From: PSRF01 sp051000815
GTDB lineage: Bacteria > Acidobacteriota > Blastocatellia > Pyrinomonadales > Pyrinomonadaceae
Reading direction: 5' to 3'
DNA: 64,000 bases
NCBI GenBank assembly: GCA_051000815.1
Contig: JBPCNX010000093.1
Span: 1-64,000 of the forward strand
Translations under genes and position numbers: made by a program
Part shown: positions 9,983-17,930 of the stretch, piece by piece
Numbering within the stretch: the first letter of the stretch is position 1
Layout: each line of letters starts with the position of its first letter
Notes under the pieces: model-generated
Databases searched by the model: none
What the model saw: only the letters and a program-made list of their open reading frames with translations
Told to the model about the DNA's origin: nothing

Positions 9983-10594
9983 TTACGAGTGGGATTTGGC
10001 AGCGATTTCGAGTGCATGCTCAATGACTGGATCGGCGACACCGTCCACCAGCCCCATCCTCAATGCCTCCGCGGCGTCGATCATCCTTGCCGTGACAAGC
10101 AGCTCAAGGGCGCGTGTTCTTCCTATGAGTCGAGGTAGTCTTTGAGTGCCACCCCAGCCGGTGATCATACCGAGCCGAGCGCCAGGGTGAGCAAATTTCG
10201 CCTTGACTGAGGCAATGCGGACCTGGCAAGCGAGAGCCAGGTCCAATCCACCCCCCATACAATAGCCGTTGATGGCTGCGATTGTTCTTTGCCTGGCGCA
10301 GGCGATCGACTGAAACAGGTCTAGTCCGAGTTGGGCAAATTCTGTTGCGGAAGCGGAATCCAGTTGTGCCACTTCGCGAATATTCGCACCAGACAGGAAG
10401 ACATCGTCAGCGCCGGTGAAGATTATGGTTTGAGTCTTCATGCTGCTCAACACAGCGGGCAGCGCGGTTTTGAGGTTTGTTAATGTGACTTTCGAGAGAG
10501 GGTTGCGTTCGGCGGGTTTATTGAAACGGATAATGCTGACTGAAGGTGCGACTTCTTTAATTTCATAGCCTGGGCCAGGCGGTGCTTCCCCCAT
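9983..10594 (-). CDS. short crotonase-family (enoyl-CoA hydratase-like) protein
   Basis: A 203-aa crotonase-fold protein, about 50 residues shorter than usual: it ends at ALEIAAKSHS and lacks the C-terminal helical trimerisation region. Oxyanion-hole elements are present (FLSGANIREV and NGYCMGGGLDLAL). The two catalytic Glu positions of rat crotonase are Asp118 (GGLDLA) and Gly138 (AHPGAR), so classical hydratase activity is unlikely. It starts two bases after the stop of the B12-binding subunit gene, which implies translational coupling and a shared role in branched or short-chain acyl-CoA metabolism. No continuation in another frame was found downstream. Confidence 0.75.
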   Translation of the reverse strand: MGEAPPGPGYEIKEVAPSVSIIRFNKPAERNPLSKVTLTNLKTALPAVLSSMKTQTIIFTGADDVFLSGANIREVAQLDSASATEFAQLGLDLFQSIACARQRTIAAINGYCMGGGLDLALACQVRIASVKAKFAHPGARLGMITGWGGTQRLPRLIGRTRALELLVTARMIDAAEALRMGLVDGVADPVIEHALEIAAKSHS

Positions 10595-10596
10595 CG

Positions 10597-11010
10597 TTAA
10601 TCGCGCGCCTTAACATTCTTGCGCAGAAACGTGACGATGTCTTCGGTTGAGGTACCAGGAAGAAAGACCTCGGCAACGCCCTCACTCTTTAGTTTGGTGA
10701 TGTCCTCTTGCGGCACAATTCCTCCCAACAGCACGAGACAATCATCCATTCCTTGATCGCGAAGCAGTTGGACGATGCGCGGGCAAAGAGTGTTGTGAGC
10801 GCCGCTAAGTATCGACACGCCGACCGCGTCAACATCTTCCTGCAAGGCCGCGGCTGCGATCATCTCCGGCGTTTGACGTAGGCCCGTATAGATCACTTCC
10901 ATGCCGGCATCACGGAGAGCCCGAGCTATTACCTTAGCGCCGCGGTCATGACCATCGAGACCAGGCTTCGCCACCAACACCCGAATTCTTCTATCACTCA
11001 TAGCTGTCAT
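10597..11010 (-). CDS. icmB: B12-binding small subunit of acyl-CoA mutase (IcmB-like)
   Basis: A 137-aa stand-alone cobalamin-binding domain. The motif D19-G-H21-D-R-G24 (DxHxxG) supplies the lower axial His ligand to cobalt. SILSGAH and the GG of LLGGIVP match the S-x-L and GG elements that hold the nucleotide tail. Length matches the separate small subunits of isobutyryl-CoA mutase and of archaeal methylmalonyl-CoA mutase. It should pair with the large subunit at 11821-13500 to carry out adenosylcobalamin-dependent carbon-skeleton rearrangement in the cytosol. Its ATG overlaps (ATGA) the restored stop of the disrupted DUF3298-like gene. An alternative start is the ATG at 11001. Confidence 0.9.
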   Translation of the reverse strand: MTAMSDRRIRVLVAKPGLDGHDRGAKVIARALRDAGMEVIYTGLRQTPEMIAAAALQEDVDAVGVSILSGAHNTLCPRIVQLLRDQGMDDCLVLLGGIVPQEDITKLKSEGVAEVFLPGTSTEDIVTFLRKNVKARD

Positions 11011-11790
11011 TCTAGACCCTGATGGATGAATTGAGCCAATGGCCCCTCCGCCTTGATGTACGGTTTGAGTAGCGCATACGGAAAGAAGTATCGGCCCTCC
11101 GGCTCAAGAGCTTTGATCACAAGGAAATCCGGCGTCATACAGAAAGGTGATTCCTTTTTGAGAAACCGAGAAGTCATTCAGCTCCTTCATTTCAAATTTT
11201 AGAACCGCATACGCGTCGTTAACGGAAGCCCGCTGACTCGGATCGATATCCTTTGAAGCGGCATTGTCCTTCTTAATTTGTTCGATGTCTGCCTGGAGTC
11301 TGCTGTCGACCAGAGCGGCTAGCTCAGCGAGTTTGTCTGCCTGGAAAGCATGTTCGGCAGTGACAATTCCTCCAGTCCTTATATCAATTAGAAAATGTTT
11401 ACTCTGCTCGTCTGGCTACGCGGCCATGCCGCTTTGTGTAAAAGTGAGATCCAGGAGGTGTTGTCCATTGTGATTGACTACGTAAGTGAATTCCGACAGC
11501 CAGGCATCATTTCCGTATTCGGCCAGCGAGTAGTCGAAGATGTTTTTGAAGCTTAGAAGTGAATGAACCCTTCGTAGCGCCCTTGGCGTCAAGCCACTGA
11601 TAAGGGGATAGCTAATGATCGCGGTTCTACGATTAGGAAACTGTTTTGCCAGGCTCGGGCTTCGCACTAACCTGATTTGACGTTGCTGAATGATCGCGCT
11701 ATCTCGCACGGGATTACGGATCGTTTGAGCTTGAATTAGGAAACCACTGAGATCAATAAAGGAGAGGCAGGCAAATAATAGGGCATGCAT
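11007..11790 (-). pseudogene. disrupted DUF3298-like gene inside the mutase operon
   Basis: The frame opens at 11790, 30 bp after the mutase stop. It encodes a protein with segments such as ISYPLISGL, SLLSFKNIFDYSL and VVNHNGQHLLDLTF, like DUF3298/RsiV-type extracytoplasmic domains. TAG at 11418-11416 interrupts it in-frame (SGMAA-stop-PDEQSKHFLIDIRTG; a Tyr codon is expected). The same frame then continues for about 100 codons to QKGITFLYDAGF near 11115. There a one-base shift leads into VIKALEPEGRYFFPYALLKPY and a stop that overlaps the icmB ATG as ATGA. Two lesions make it a pseudogene, unless the sequence has errors. The operon overlap suggests it was once co-translated. Family assignment is by pattern only. 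Confidence 0.7.
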
Positions 11791-11820
11791 GGGTTCGGAG
11801 AGCTGGAGGATCGGCGCTAG

Positions 11821-13500
11821 CTAGAAAGCAGGTTCCTCGTAGATGCCATAGACGTCCCGAAGAGCAGCGCAGATCTCACCGAGGGTGGCATAGGCGCGCA
11901 CGGCGGCAATCGTCGCCGGCATCGTGTTCTCTTCCTTTTGCGCGGCTCGCCTAAGACCCTCGAGCGCGTTCTTAACTGCACCCGCGTCGCGCTTGTCGCG
12001 AGTTTGCTGGAGTCGCTCAACCTGATGATCGCGAACTGATTCATCTATCACTAACGTGGGGATCGGGGTCTCCTCTTCCATCGCATACTTGTTAACGCCG
12101 ACGATCACCTGTTCTCCGCGCTCAACTGCTTTTTGATACTGATAAGCGGAGTCTTGAATCTCTCGCTGCGGAAATCCCTTTTCGATTGCCGGCACCATTC
12201 CTCCCAGCGAGTCGATCTTGCGGAAGTAGTCTCGCGCTCCCTGCTCCATCTTGTCAGTCAGAGCCTCAATGAAGTATGAACCGCCAAGTGGATCAACCGT
12301 ATTCGCTACGCCCGTTTCTTCGGCGATGATCTGCTGTGTGCGCAAAGCGATTAACGCCGCGCGGTCCGTAGGTAAAGCCAACGCTTCGTCATAGGCGTCG
12401 GTATGCAGACTCTGTGTGCCCCCCAACACTCCAGCCAATGCCTGAATGGCCACCCGAACAATGTTGTTCAAAGGTTGTTGTACGGTGAGCGACACACCCG
12501 CTGTCTGAGTGTGGAATCGAAGTTTCAGAGTACGTTCGTTTTTTGAGCCGAACCGATCGCGCATCTCACGCGCCCAAATCCGGCGGGCCGCACGATACTT
12601 GGCCACCTCTTCAAAAAAGTCGTTGTGAGCGTTAAAGAAGAATGAGATTCTCGGAACAAAAGAATCCAGCTCAAGTCCGGCCTTCAATCCCCATTCAACA
12701 TATTCGAGTCCGTTGCGCAGCGTGAATGCCAGTTCCTGAATTGCTGTGGCTCCAGCCTCACGAATGTGGTAGCCGCTCACTGAGACAGGGTTATAACGGG
12801 GGACGTGTTGGGTGCAGAACTCGAAAGTGTCGACTACCAGTTTCATCGCCGGCCGAATGGGGTAGATCCATTCTTTCTGGGCGATGTACTCCTTCAGGAT
12901 GTCATTCTGGAGCGTCCCTGAGATCCGCTTCCAATCAGCCCCTTGTTTCTCCGCGACTACAAGATACATTGCCAGCAGCACCGAAGCGGGCGCATTGATC
13001 GTTTGTGAGACAGTCACCTGTTCGAGCGGTATCTCATTGAAGAGAACTTCCATGTCAGCCAGGGAAGAAACCGCGACACCGCACTTGCCGACCTCTCCCT
13101 CCGAGAGAAGGGAATCAGGGTCATGACCCATTAGGGTCGGCAGGTCGTAAGCTACCGAGAGGCCATTCTGACCCTGCGCAAGTAAGTACTTGAAACGATT
13201 GTTTGTTTCTTCAGGAGTGCTGAACCCGGCAAACTGACGCATCGTCCAAAGCTTGCCGCGATAACCGGTGGGATGAATTCCGCGTGTGTAGGGAAACTCC
13301 CCGGGGAAAGAAATGTCCTCGTTAAAGTCCTGCGCGGCGAGATCGGACGGAGTATAAAGCCTCTGTACCTCTTCCAGGGATACGCTCTCGAAGCGTTTAT
13401 TGATCTCGGGAGTCTTTCTGAGAGTTGGTTCGAGGGTTTCTCGTTCCCACCGCTCTACATCGGCATCGGTTGGAAAACTAATTTCCTTCGTTTCAGGCAT
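11821..13500 (-). CDS. icmA: acyl-CoA mutase large subunit, isobutyryl-CoA mutase type
   Basis: A 559-aa TIM-barrel subunit of a B12-dependent acyl-CoA mutase, lacking its own B12 domain. It aligns throughout with the methylmalonyl-CoA mutase family (YRGKLWTMRQFAGFST, TINAPA, SGYHIREAGAT with His245). Two residues set substrate choice: methylmalonyl-CoA mutase has Tyr89 and Arg207, isobutyryl-CoA mutase has Phe80 and Gln198. Here they are Phe90 (RQFAGF) and Gln208 (KEYIAQKEW), the isobutyryl/n-butyryl-CoA signature. Length matches Streptomyces IcmA (about 566 aa), and a 137-aa small subunit follows in the operon. Related pivalyl- or 2-hydroxyisobutyryl-CoA mutases are possible, but the latter has Ile at the first position. 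GAGGG lies a few bases before the ATG. Confidence 0.85.
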   Translation of the reverse strand: MPETKEISFPTDADVERWERETLEPTLRKTPEINKRFESVSLEEVQRLYTPSDLAAQDFNEDISFPGEFPYTRGIHPTGYRGKLWTMRQFAGFSTPEETNNRFKYLLAQGQNGLSVAYDLPTLMGHDPDSLLSEGEVGKCGVAVSSLADMEVLFNEIPLEQVTVSQTINAPASVLLAMYLVVAEKQGADWKRISGTLQNDILKEYIAQKEWIYPIRPAMKLVVDTFEFCTQHVPRYNPVSVSGYHIREAGATAIQELAFTLRNGLEYVEWGLKAGLELDSFVPRISFFFNAHNDFFEEVAKYRAARRIWAREMRDRFGSKNERTLKLRFHTQTAGVSLTVQQPLNNIVRVAIQALAGVLGGTQSLHTDAYDEALALPTDRAALIALRTQQIIAEETGVANTVDPLGGSYFIEALTDKMEQGARDYFRKIDSLGGMVPAIEKGFPQREIQDSAYQYQKAVERGEQVIVGVNKYAMEEETPIPTLVIDESVRDHQVERLQQTRDKRDAGAVKNALEGLRRAAQKEENTMPATIAAVRAYATLGEICAALRDVYGIYEEPAF

Positions 13501-13744
13501 AACCCTCTTCAGTCAGGAACAGTGTGCGAATCCGATATTAGTTGAGGGCATAAGGGGTGTCAACGCATCACCTGGCCGTGCTTTCGACATCCTTAAAGAG
13601 GGGAGCGCGGCTATGATGGCAGTCATAGCCGCGCCAGCAGGCAGGACCCGAGACGCGTGGTTTCAAGCGGGGGAACTAGCAGCGGCGACGGGCGGGTGTA
13701 GAAATTGTTTCATTGCCTTGATTAGTAACGAGCCTTCCACCTGC

Positions 13745-14161
13745 TCATTCGATCGGCACCAGGATTTCATTATCACGCACCATGTTGAGTCGCATTCTGG
13801 CTGCCGACTCAATTGCGCGAGGGTTGTTACGCAGCTGCTCCACTTCTAATCGCAGTGAATCGTTAGTGCTGCGTAACGCCTGAACGTCAGTCTGAATCTT
13901 CACGTACTGGTCAGAAGCGATATTCATCCTGGTTCGCGTGCGCGCCATGACTGTGGCGCAAACGGCAAACGTCGCCAGCATGATCATGCCGAAGATGACC
14001 CAGGAGGGGATGACCCCACCACGACGACGTATGTCGGCACGTGAACCGATTAGCTCCAGCGAAATCTCGCGCACCGGAGCCAGTGGGGACACCGCACGCG
14101 ACGGTATCCGTTGTGAGCGAATCCGCTCGTCAACCCAATAAGTATTTACGACCCTGCTCAA
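13745..14161 (-). CDS. FtsB/DivIC-like septum formation protein
   Basis: A small bitopic protein. A basic N-terminal cytoplasmic part is followed by one transmembrane helix (PSWVIFGMIMLATFAVCATV) and a periplasmic coiled coil (RMNIASDQYVKIQTDVQALR, LRLEVEQLRNNP). It ends with the RMRLNMVRDNEILVPI type tail common in FtsB/DivIC/FtsL proteins. The start chosen is TTG 14161, giving 138 aa, because GGAGG lies six bases upstream. Starts at ATG 14200 or 14212 would overlap the mutase gene by 70-83 bp; the TTG overlaps it by 32 bp, so translation is probably coupled. Expected role: divisome assembly with FtsL and FtsQ. Confidence 0.7.
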   Translation of the reverse strand: MSRVVNTYWVDERIRSQRIPSRAVSPLAPVREISLELIGSRADIRRRGGVIPSWVIFGMIMLATFAVCATVMARTRTRMNIASDQYVKIQTDVQALRSTNDSLRLEVEQLRNNPRAIESAARMRLNMVRDNEILVPIE

Positions 14162-15539
14162 GGAGCACCTCCAAGTCCGTTGCTGATTCTGACTCCGCAT
14201 AAATGCGAACAACTGGCTCCGTGCCGGAAGGCCGCATCAGCAGCCACGAGCCATCTTCGAAAAAGAACTTCACACCATCCAATCGATTTGTGCGTGAGAT
14301 ATGCCGACCACCAATCTCAGCCGGGTCCTGGGCCAGCTTTTCCTTGAGAGACTTCATCAGGTCAGAAGTCAGTCTCACCCCGATTCTGCCCGCTTCGAGT
14401 TTCCCTACCCGAGCATACAGAGCACTGAGTTGCTGCGTCAGACTCTCGCCGCGCGCAGCGACAGCCTCCGCTGCAAGCAAACACGCAAGGATGCCATCTT
14501 TCTCCGGATAGTGACCTTTGATCGATAATCCCGCCGACTCTTCACCGCCAAGGATAATCTTGTCCTCATTGATCAATTCTCCGATGAATTTAAACCCCAC
14601 TGGAGTTTCGTAGACTGGAAGGCCACGCGCTTCAGCCACCCGATCCACCAGATGGGAAGTGGCCACCGAGCGGGCAACCCCTCCGGTCCAGTTTCTCGAT
14701 TCGGCCAGATAATCAAAGAGCACGGGGATCAGTTGATTGGGCGTGATGAAATCGCCGTTAGCATCAATCACTCCAAAACGATCCCCGTCCCCGTCCGTTG
14801 CTAGTCCCAAGGTGCAATGTCGGGCCAGTACTACTTCTCGGAGCTCAGTGAGATGAGTTGCCTCAGGTTCAGGAGCGCGCCCGCCGAACAGCACGTCACG
14901 CCAATCGTGGATTGTTTCTACTTCCAGGCCATGTCGTCGCAAGGCTTCGTCCAGATAACCGCGACCCGTGCCCCAGAGGGGATCGAAGGCATAGCGACCG
15001 CCCGCTTTCGCAATCACGTCGAAATTAACTTTGCTCTCCAGATCATCAAGGTAGGCCAGCCTTGGTGAATACGTTTCATACGATGAGGCCGACTGCGCCT
15101 CTTTCGAAGCTTTTGCTGTTTCAGTGGTTTCGCTGCCTGCGATCAATACCTCTACGTGACGGGTGATTTCCGGCAGGGCTGGGGCGCCATCGGCCGTAGA
15201 GAGCTTCATCCCGTTGTACTCAGGGGGGTTGTGCGAAGCGGTAAAGTTGATACCGCAAATTGCACCCTCAGCTCGGATTGCGTGTGAAATCGTCGGAGTC
15301 GGCGTGGGTTGATCGCAGAGCAGGGTACGGAAACCGTGTGCCGAGACAACATTTGCACACTCCGCAGCAAAGCGCTCCCCCAGGAATCGGGTGTCGTGCC
15401 CGATAACGACAAGCTTGCTCGGCACATCGCTGGCGCCAAAATGAGCACAGATCGCCTCAGTTACTTTCCGAACACCCGCAAACGTGAAGTCGTCCGCGAT
15501 GACGGCGCGCCAGCCTGAGGTTCCGAATCGAATCGACAT
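14130..15539 (-). CDS. phosphoglucomutase/phosphomannomutase family protein
   Basis: A 469-aa alpha-D-phosphohexomutase with all four signatures. The phosphoserine loop TASHNP is at 100-105 (Ser102), the Mg-binding loop DGDGD at 249-253, the sugar-binding loop GEESAG near 335, and the phosphate-binding loop RPSGTEP near 440. It interconverts hexose 1- and 6-phosphates; glucose and mannose are the usual substrates. GlmM activity is less likely given the length and the GEESAG loop. It is the first gene of a two-gene unit with the FtsB-like protein, a link between sugar phosphate supply and envelope growth. Confidence 0.92.
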   Translation of the reverse strand: MSIRFGTSGWRAVIADDFTFAGVRKVTEAICAHFGASDVPSKLVVIGHDTRFLGERFAAECANVVSAHGFRTLLCDQPTPTPTISHAIRAEGAICGINFTASHNPPEYNGMKLSTADGAPALPEITRHVEVLIAGSETTETAKASKEAQSASSYETYSPRLAYLDDLESKVNFDVIAKAGGRYAFDPLWGTGRGYLDEALRRHGLEVETIHDWRDVLFGGRAPEPEATHLTELREVVLARHCTLGLATDGDGDRFGVIDANGDFITPNQLIPVLFDYLAESRNWTGGVARSVATSHLVDRVAEARGLPVYETPVGFKFIGELINEDKIILGGEESAGLSIKGHYPEKDGILACLLAAEAVAARGESLTQQLSALYARVGKLEAGRIGVRLTSDLMKSLKEKLAQDPAEIGGRHISRTNRLDGVKFFFEDGSWLLMRPSGTEPVVRIYAESESATDLEVLLEQGRKYLLG

Positions 15540-15850
15540 TGCGTTTTTTTAAGAGGCTGCTTAACCAGCCAAGCCTGAACTACCACAAGATAGCGAGTAT
15601 TTCTGGACCTCGTGCCCCAAGGGAATGGGCTTGTTCCGCTGCCAATCCGTTGCCAGTCAAAGATTTAGCGGCAGGTGGGCGGAATGTAGCATCCGTGCTT
15701 AAGGGAGTAAAGATTTTTGTTTGCAATCATTTCGTAATGTAAGTTCAACGTTTACTTGAGGTAAGCGCGCTTAATGGACCAAAACGGCGAACGCATGGCG
15801 AACGGAAAGACGGCGAGCCTATGTGTCACGTGCTCTTTTGTTTAATTCTG
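15540..15850. other. divergent intergenic region, left part
   Basis: About 310 bp between the divergent phosphohexomutase and sigma-54 activator genes. It must hold the minus-strand promoter of the phosphohexomutase gene. I see no clear hexamers, RNA gene or coding signal. Confidence 0.3.
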
Positions 15851-15879
15851 TTGACACTCTCGGTCTGCCCAACTAGACT
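15851..15879 (+). promoter_or_regulatory. sigma-70-type promoter for the activator gene
   Basis: TTGACA (15851-15856), a 17-bp spacer and TAGACT (15874-15879) lie about 100 bp upstream of the sigma-54 activator gene. The -35 is a perfect match and the -10 matches at four of six. Confidence 0.65.
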
Positions 15880-15977
15880 CAAAAAACCCCGGCCGGAGCT
15901 ACCGGCCAAGTCATCGACCGTACTCACCAAACAGTTTTTGAAAGCTCAGTTCAACCGGTGTCGCCTTCCTCTCGCGG

Positions 15978-17567
15978 ATGCCCTCCAAATTAATAATTGA
16001 CTTGGAACAAGGAAAAATGTCTGGTTCGACTAATTCAACCTTAGAAGCTACAGAAGAGGTGTCTTCGGGGGGCAACCTTCCAATCAGCTCCATCGTGCGG
16101 GCGGTTTGCCAGGCTGCCGGCAGCGGACCCGATCTTCTCTACGAGGTAATGGTTAAGCTGAGTTTGATGGTTGAAGCTACTGCGCCGACGTATGGTCTCT
16201 CAATCTGGACGTTGGAAACTGCACAGCGACCGCGGCTGAAGTGGGCTGAAGGACTTGATGAAGGCGAACTTCTCGAGGCAGAGCGTGAAGTTGCCGAGAC
16301 GATCGCGGGTCCAACTTTGTTTCCTGAAATCAACTCAGGAGATGCATCGTTCTGTTTCGTTCTGGCAAAGCCGGTTTCTGATCGGCAGGGTGCTGCGCTG
16401 TACGGTTGCTGCGTTCGGCCGTTATCCGAACAACAAGCCAAAAATCTCCGTGCTCTCATTGACGTCACTCAACTGGCGCACTCGCATGTCTCAGCTGCGA
16501 AATCATCTGTTCAACCGGTAAAGGAAATGGAGGCGAGTCGTATAACGAGTTCAACGCTTCCGGGTATGGTTTTCACAAGCAGGGCGATGACTGACGTAGC
16601 AAAGGCCGTTGAGCGCATCAAAGACTCCGACTCAACCGTGCTTGTCAGTGGTGAATCAGGAACAGGAAAGGATCTAATTGCCCGCGCGATTCATCGCTTA
16701 AGTCGGCGGGCTGGGAATGAGTTCATTCCTTTCAACTGTTCAGCAGTCCCCGCTGACCTGATTGAAAGTATGCTCTTTGGACATCGCAAAGGGACCTTCA
16801 CCGGTGCACTCTCTGATCACGAGGGACTGATCCGAGCGGCAGAAAATGGAACTTTGTTTCTTGACGAGATTGGAGATCTTCCGCACGCTTTGCAACCCAA
16901 GCTGCTTCGATTTCTCCAGGAAGGCGAGGTCCACACGCTCGGTGAAAAAATGCCGCGCAAGGTCAATGTAAGAGTGATAGCTGCGACTCATAAAAACCTG
17001 GAGCAGTTAGTTCAAGAGAAGGTCTTTCGTGAAGACCTCTACTACAGAATCGCGGCGCTGACGATCAAGGTGCCGCCGCTCAGAGAGCGTCCGGACGACA
17101 TCGGAACGCTCATTTCGTATTTCTTGACACATTATGCTCGCAGAAACGACCGCGCAATCGCCGGGATTACATGGGACGCGATTCGCATTTTGGAGGAGTA
17201 TGCATGGCCCGGCAATGTTCGCGAGCTGGCAGCCGAAATTGAGAGGCTTGTTCTTTACGCGGATGAAAATGGGTTTATTGCACCGGAACACGTGAGCGAA
17301 CATATTCTCCCGCCTCGCCTCCGGAATCTTCCCATAGGTGAAAGGCCGACCGACAAGCTTGAAAACCTACTTGAGGATTACGAACGACGTGTGATCACCG
17401 AGGCATTGAAACGACACGACTGCAATGTCGCTCTCACGAGTGAGGCATTGGGACTCGGTTCACGCCAGACGTTGTACAAGAAGCTCAAGAGACTAGCGAT
17501 TGATATTGGCGGATTTCTCCAGGAAGACACCGAACCCGGACTCCAGTTAAGAACAGATCGTCGTTAG
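15978..17567 (+). CDS. sigma-54-dependent enhancer-binding transcriptional activator
   Basis: A 529-aa NtrC-class activator. The N-terminal part (about 35-175) is a GAF-like sensory domain; no receiver domain is seen. The AAA+ core has Walker A GESGTGKD (225-232), the sigma-54 contact loop as GTFTGA (272-277, usually GAFTGA), Walker B TLFLDEIGD (292-300), the R-finger region FREDLYYR and WPGNVREL. A Fis-type helix-turn-helix closes it (about 490-515, VALTSEALGLGSRQTLYKKL). It sits directly upstream of the Tad pilus operon, next to two palindromic sites and a -24/-12 promoter, so control of the pilus is a strong inference. The start is uncertain: ATG 15978 or ATG 16017 (AAGGA just upstream). 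Confidence 0.92.
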   Translation: MPSKLIIDLEQGKMSGSTNSTLEATEEVSSGGNLPISSIVRAVCQAAGSGPDLLYEVMVKLSLMVEATAPTYGLSIWTLETAQRPRLKWAEGLDEGELLEAEREVAETIAGPTLFPEINSGDASFCFVLAKPVSDRQGAALYGCCVRPLSEQQAKNLRALIDVTQLAHSHVSAAKSSVQPVKEMEASRITSSTLPGMVFTSRAMTDVAKAVERIKDSDSTVLVSGESGTGKDLIARAIHRLSRRAGNEFIPFNCSAVPADLIESMLFGHRKGTFTGALSDHEGLIRAAENGTLFLDEIGDLPHALQPKLLRFLQEGEVHTLGEKMPRKVNVRVIAATHKNLEQLVQEKVFREDLYYRIAALTIKVPPLRERPDDIGTLISYFLTHYARRNDRAIAGITWDAIRILEEYAWPGNVRELAAEIERLVLYADENGFIAPEHVSEHILPPRLRNLPIGERPTDKLENLLEDYERRVITEALKRHDCNVALTSEALGLGSRQTLYKKLKRLAIDIGGFLQEDTEPGLQLRTDRR

Positions 17568-17678
17568 AAACTAAAGCGAAGGGCTTTCAATTCCAGGCGT
17601 TCGAGACCGATCTCGAGTGCCTTTTTCTTTTGTTAACCCACCATCTTGTAGCCCCGAGGTCCAATTGGTCGAAGGTTG

Positions 17679-17698
17679 TTGTCAACCGCAGGCGACAA
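17679..17698 (+). promoter_or_regulatory. upstream activator site 1 (candidate enhancer)
   Basis: TTGTCAACCGCAGGCGACAA. The outer arms TTGTC/GACAA are perfectly palindromic. A second copy 93 bp downstream is identical at 18 of 20 positions. It lies about 178 bp before the -12 element, a normal range for sigma-54 enhancers, and next to the gene of a sigma-54 activator. Confidence 0.6.
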
Positions 17699-17771
17699 AT
17701 CCAATCGCGTTGGCGAATCGCCCACTGAACCGCCCGCGTATCAGATCTTCTCGAGCTGTCACCTCCGGGTC

Positions 17772-17791
17772 TTGTCAACCGAGGGCGACAA
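17772..17791 (+). promoter_or_regulatory. upstream activator site 2 (candidate enhancer)
   Basis: TTGTCAACCGAGGGCGACAA, identical to site 1 at 18 of 20 positions and with the same palindromic ends. Centre-to-centre spacing of 93 bp is close to nine helical turns. It is about 84 bp upstream of the -12 element. Confidence 0.6.
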
Positions 17792-17852
17792 AAGAACCAG
17801 CCGCAAAACCGATCTTCCGCAGTTATCCCAGCATTTCGACCTGAAGAGCCAC

Positions 17853-17868
17853 TGGCATGAGCCTTGTA
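17853..17868 (+). promoter_or_regulatory. sigma-54 (-24/-12) promoter of the Tad operon
   Basis: TGGCATGAGCCTTGTA fits the consensus TGGCACG-N4-TTGCA at 10 of 12 defined positions. The -24 GG is intact; the -12 GC is GT. Its position, downstream of two activator sites and about 60 bp before the first small gene, supports the call. Confidence 0.55.
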
Positions 17869-17930
17869 ACGAGCACACCGTCGCGAGGCAATCGCGAAGT
17901 CGCTACGAGACAAACGACACAAGGCATCAC

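Noticed and set aside
11821..13500. call as methylmalonyl-CoA mutase
   Set aside because: The substrate-binding Tyr and Arg of methylmalonyl-CoA mutase are Phe90 and Gln208, the isobutyryl-CoA mutase pair.
15780..16010. possible riboswitch or structured leader before the activator gene
   Set aside because: GC-rich hairpin CCGGCCGGAGCTACCGGCC-like sequence is present, but no known riboswitch consensus could be matched.
17676..17930. 85-residue N-terminal extension of the small membrane protein
   Set aside because: It would translate through the candidate activator sites and the -24/-12 promoter. ATG 17931 has a ribosome site and starts the membrane-protein-like part.
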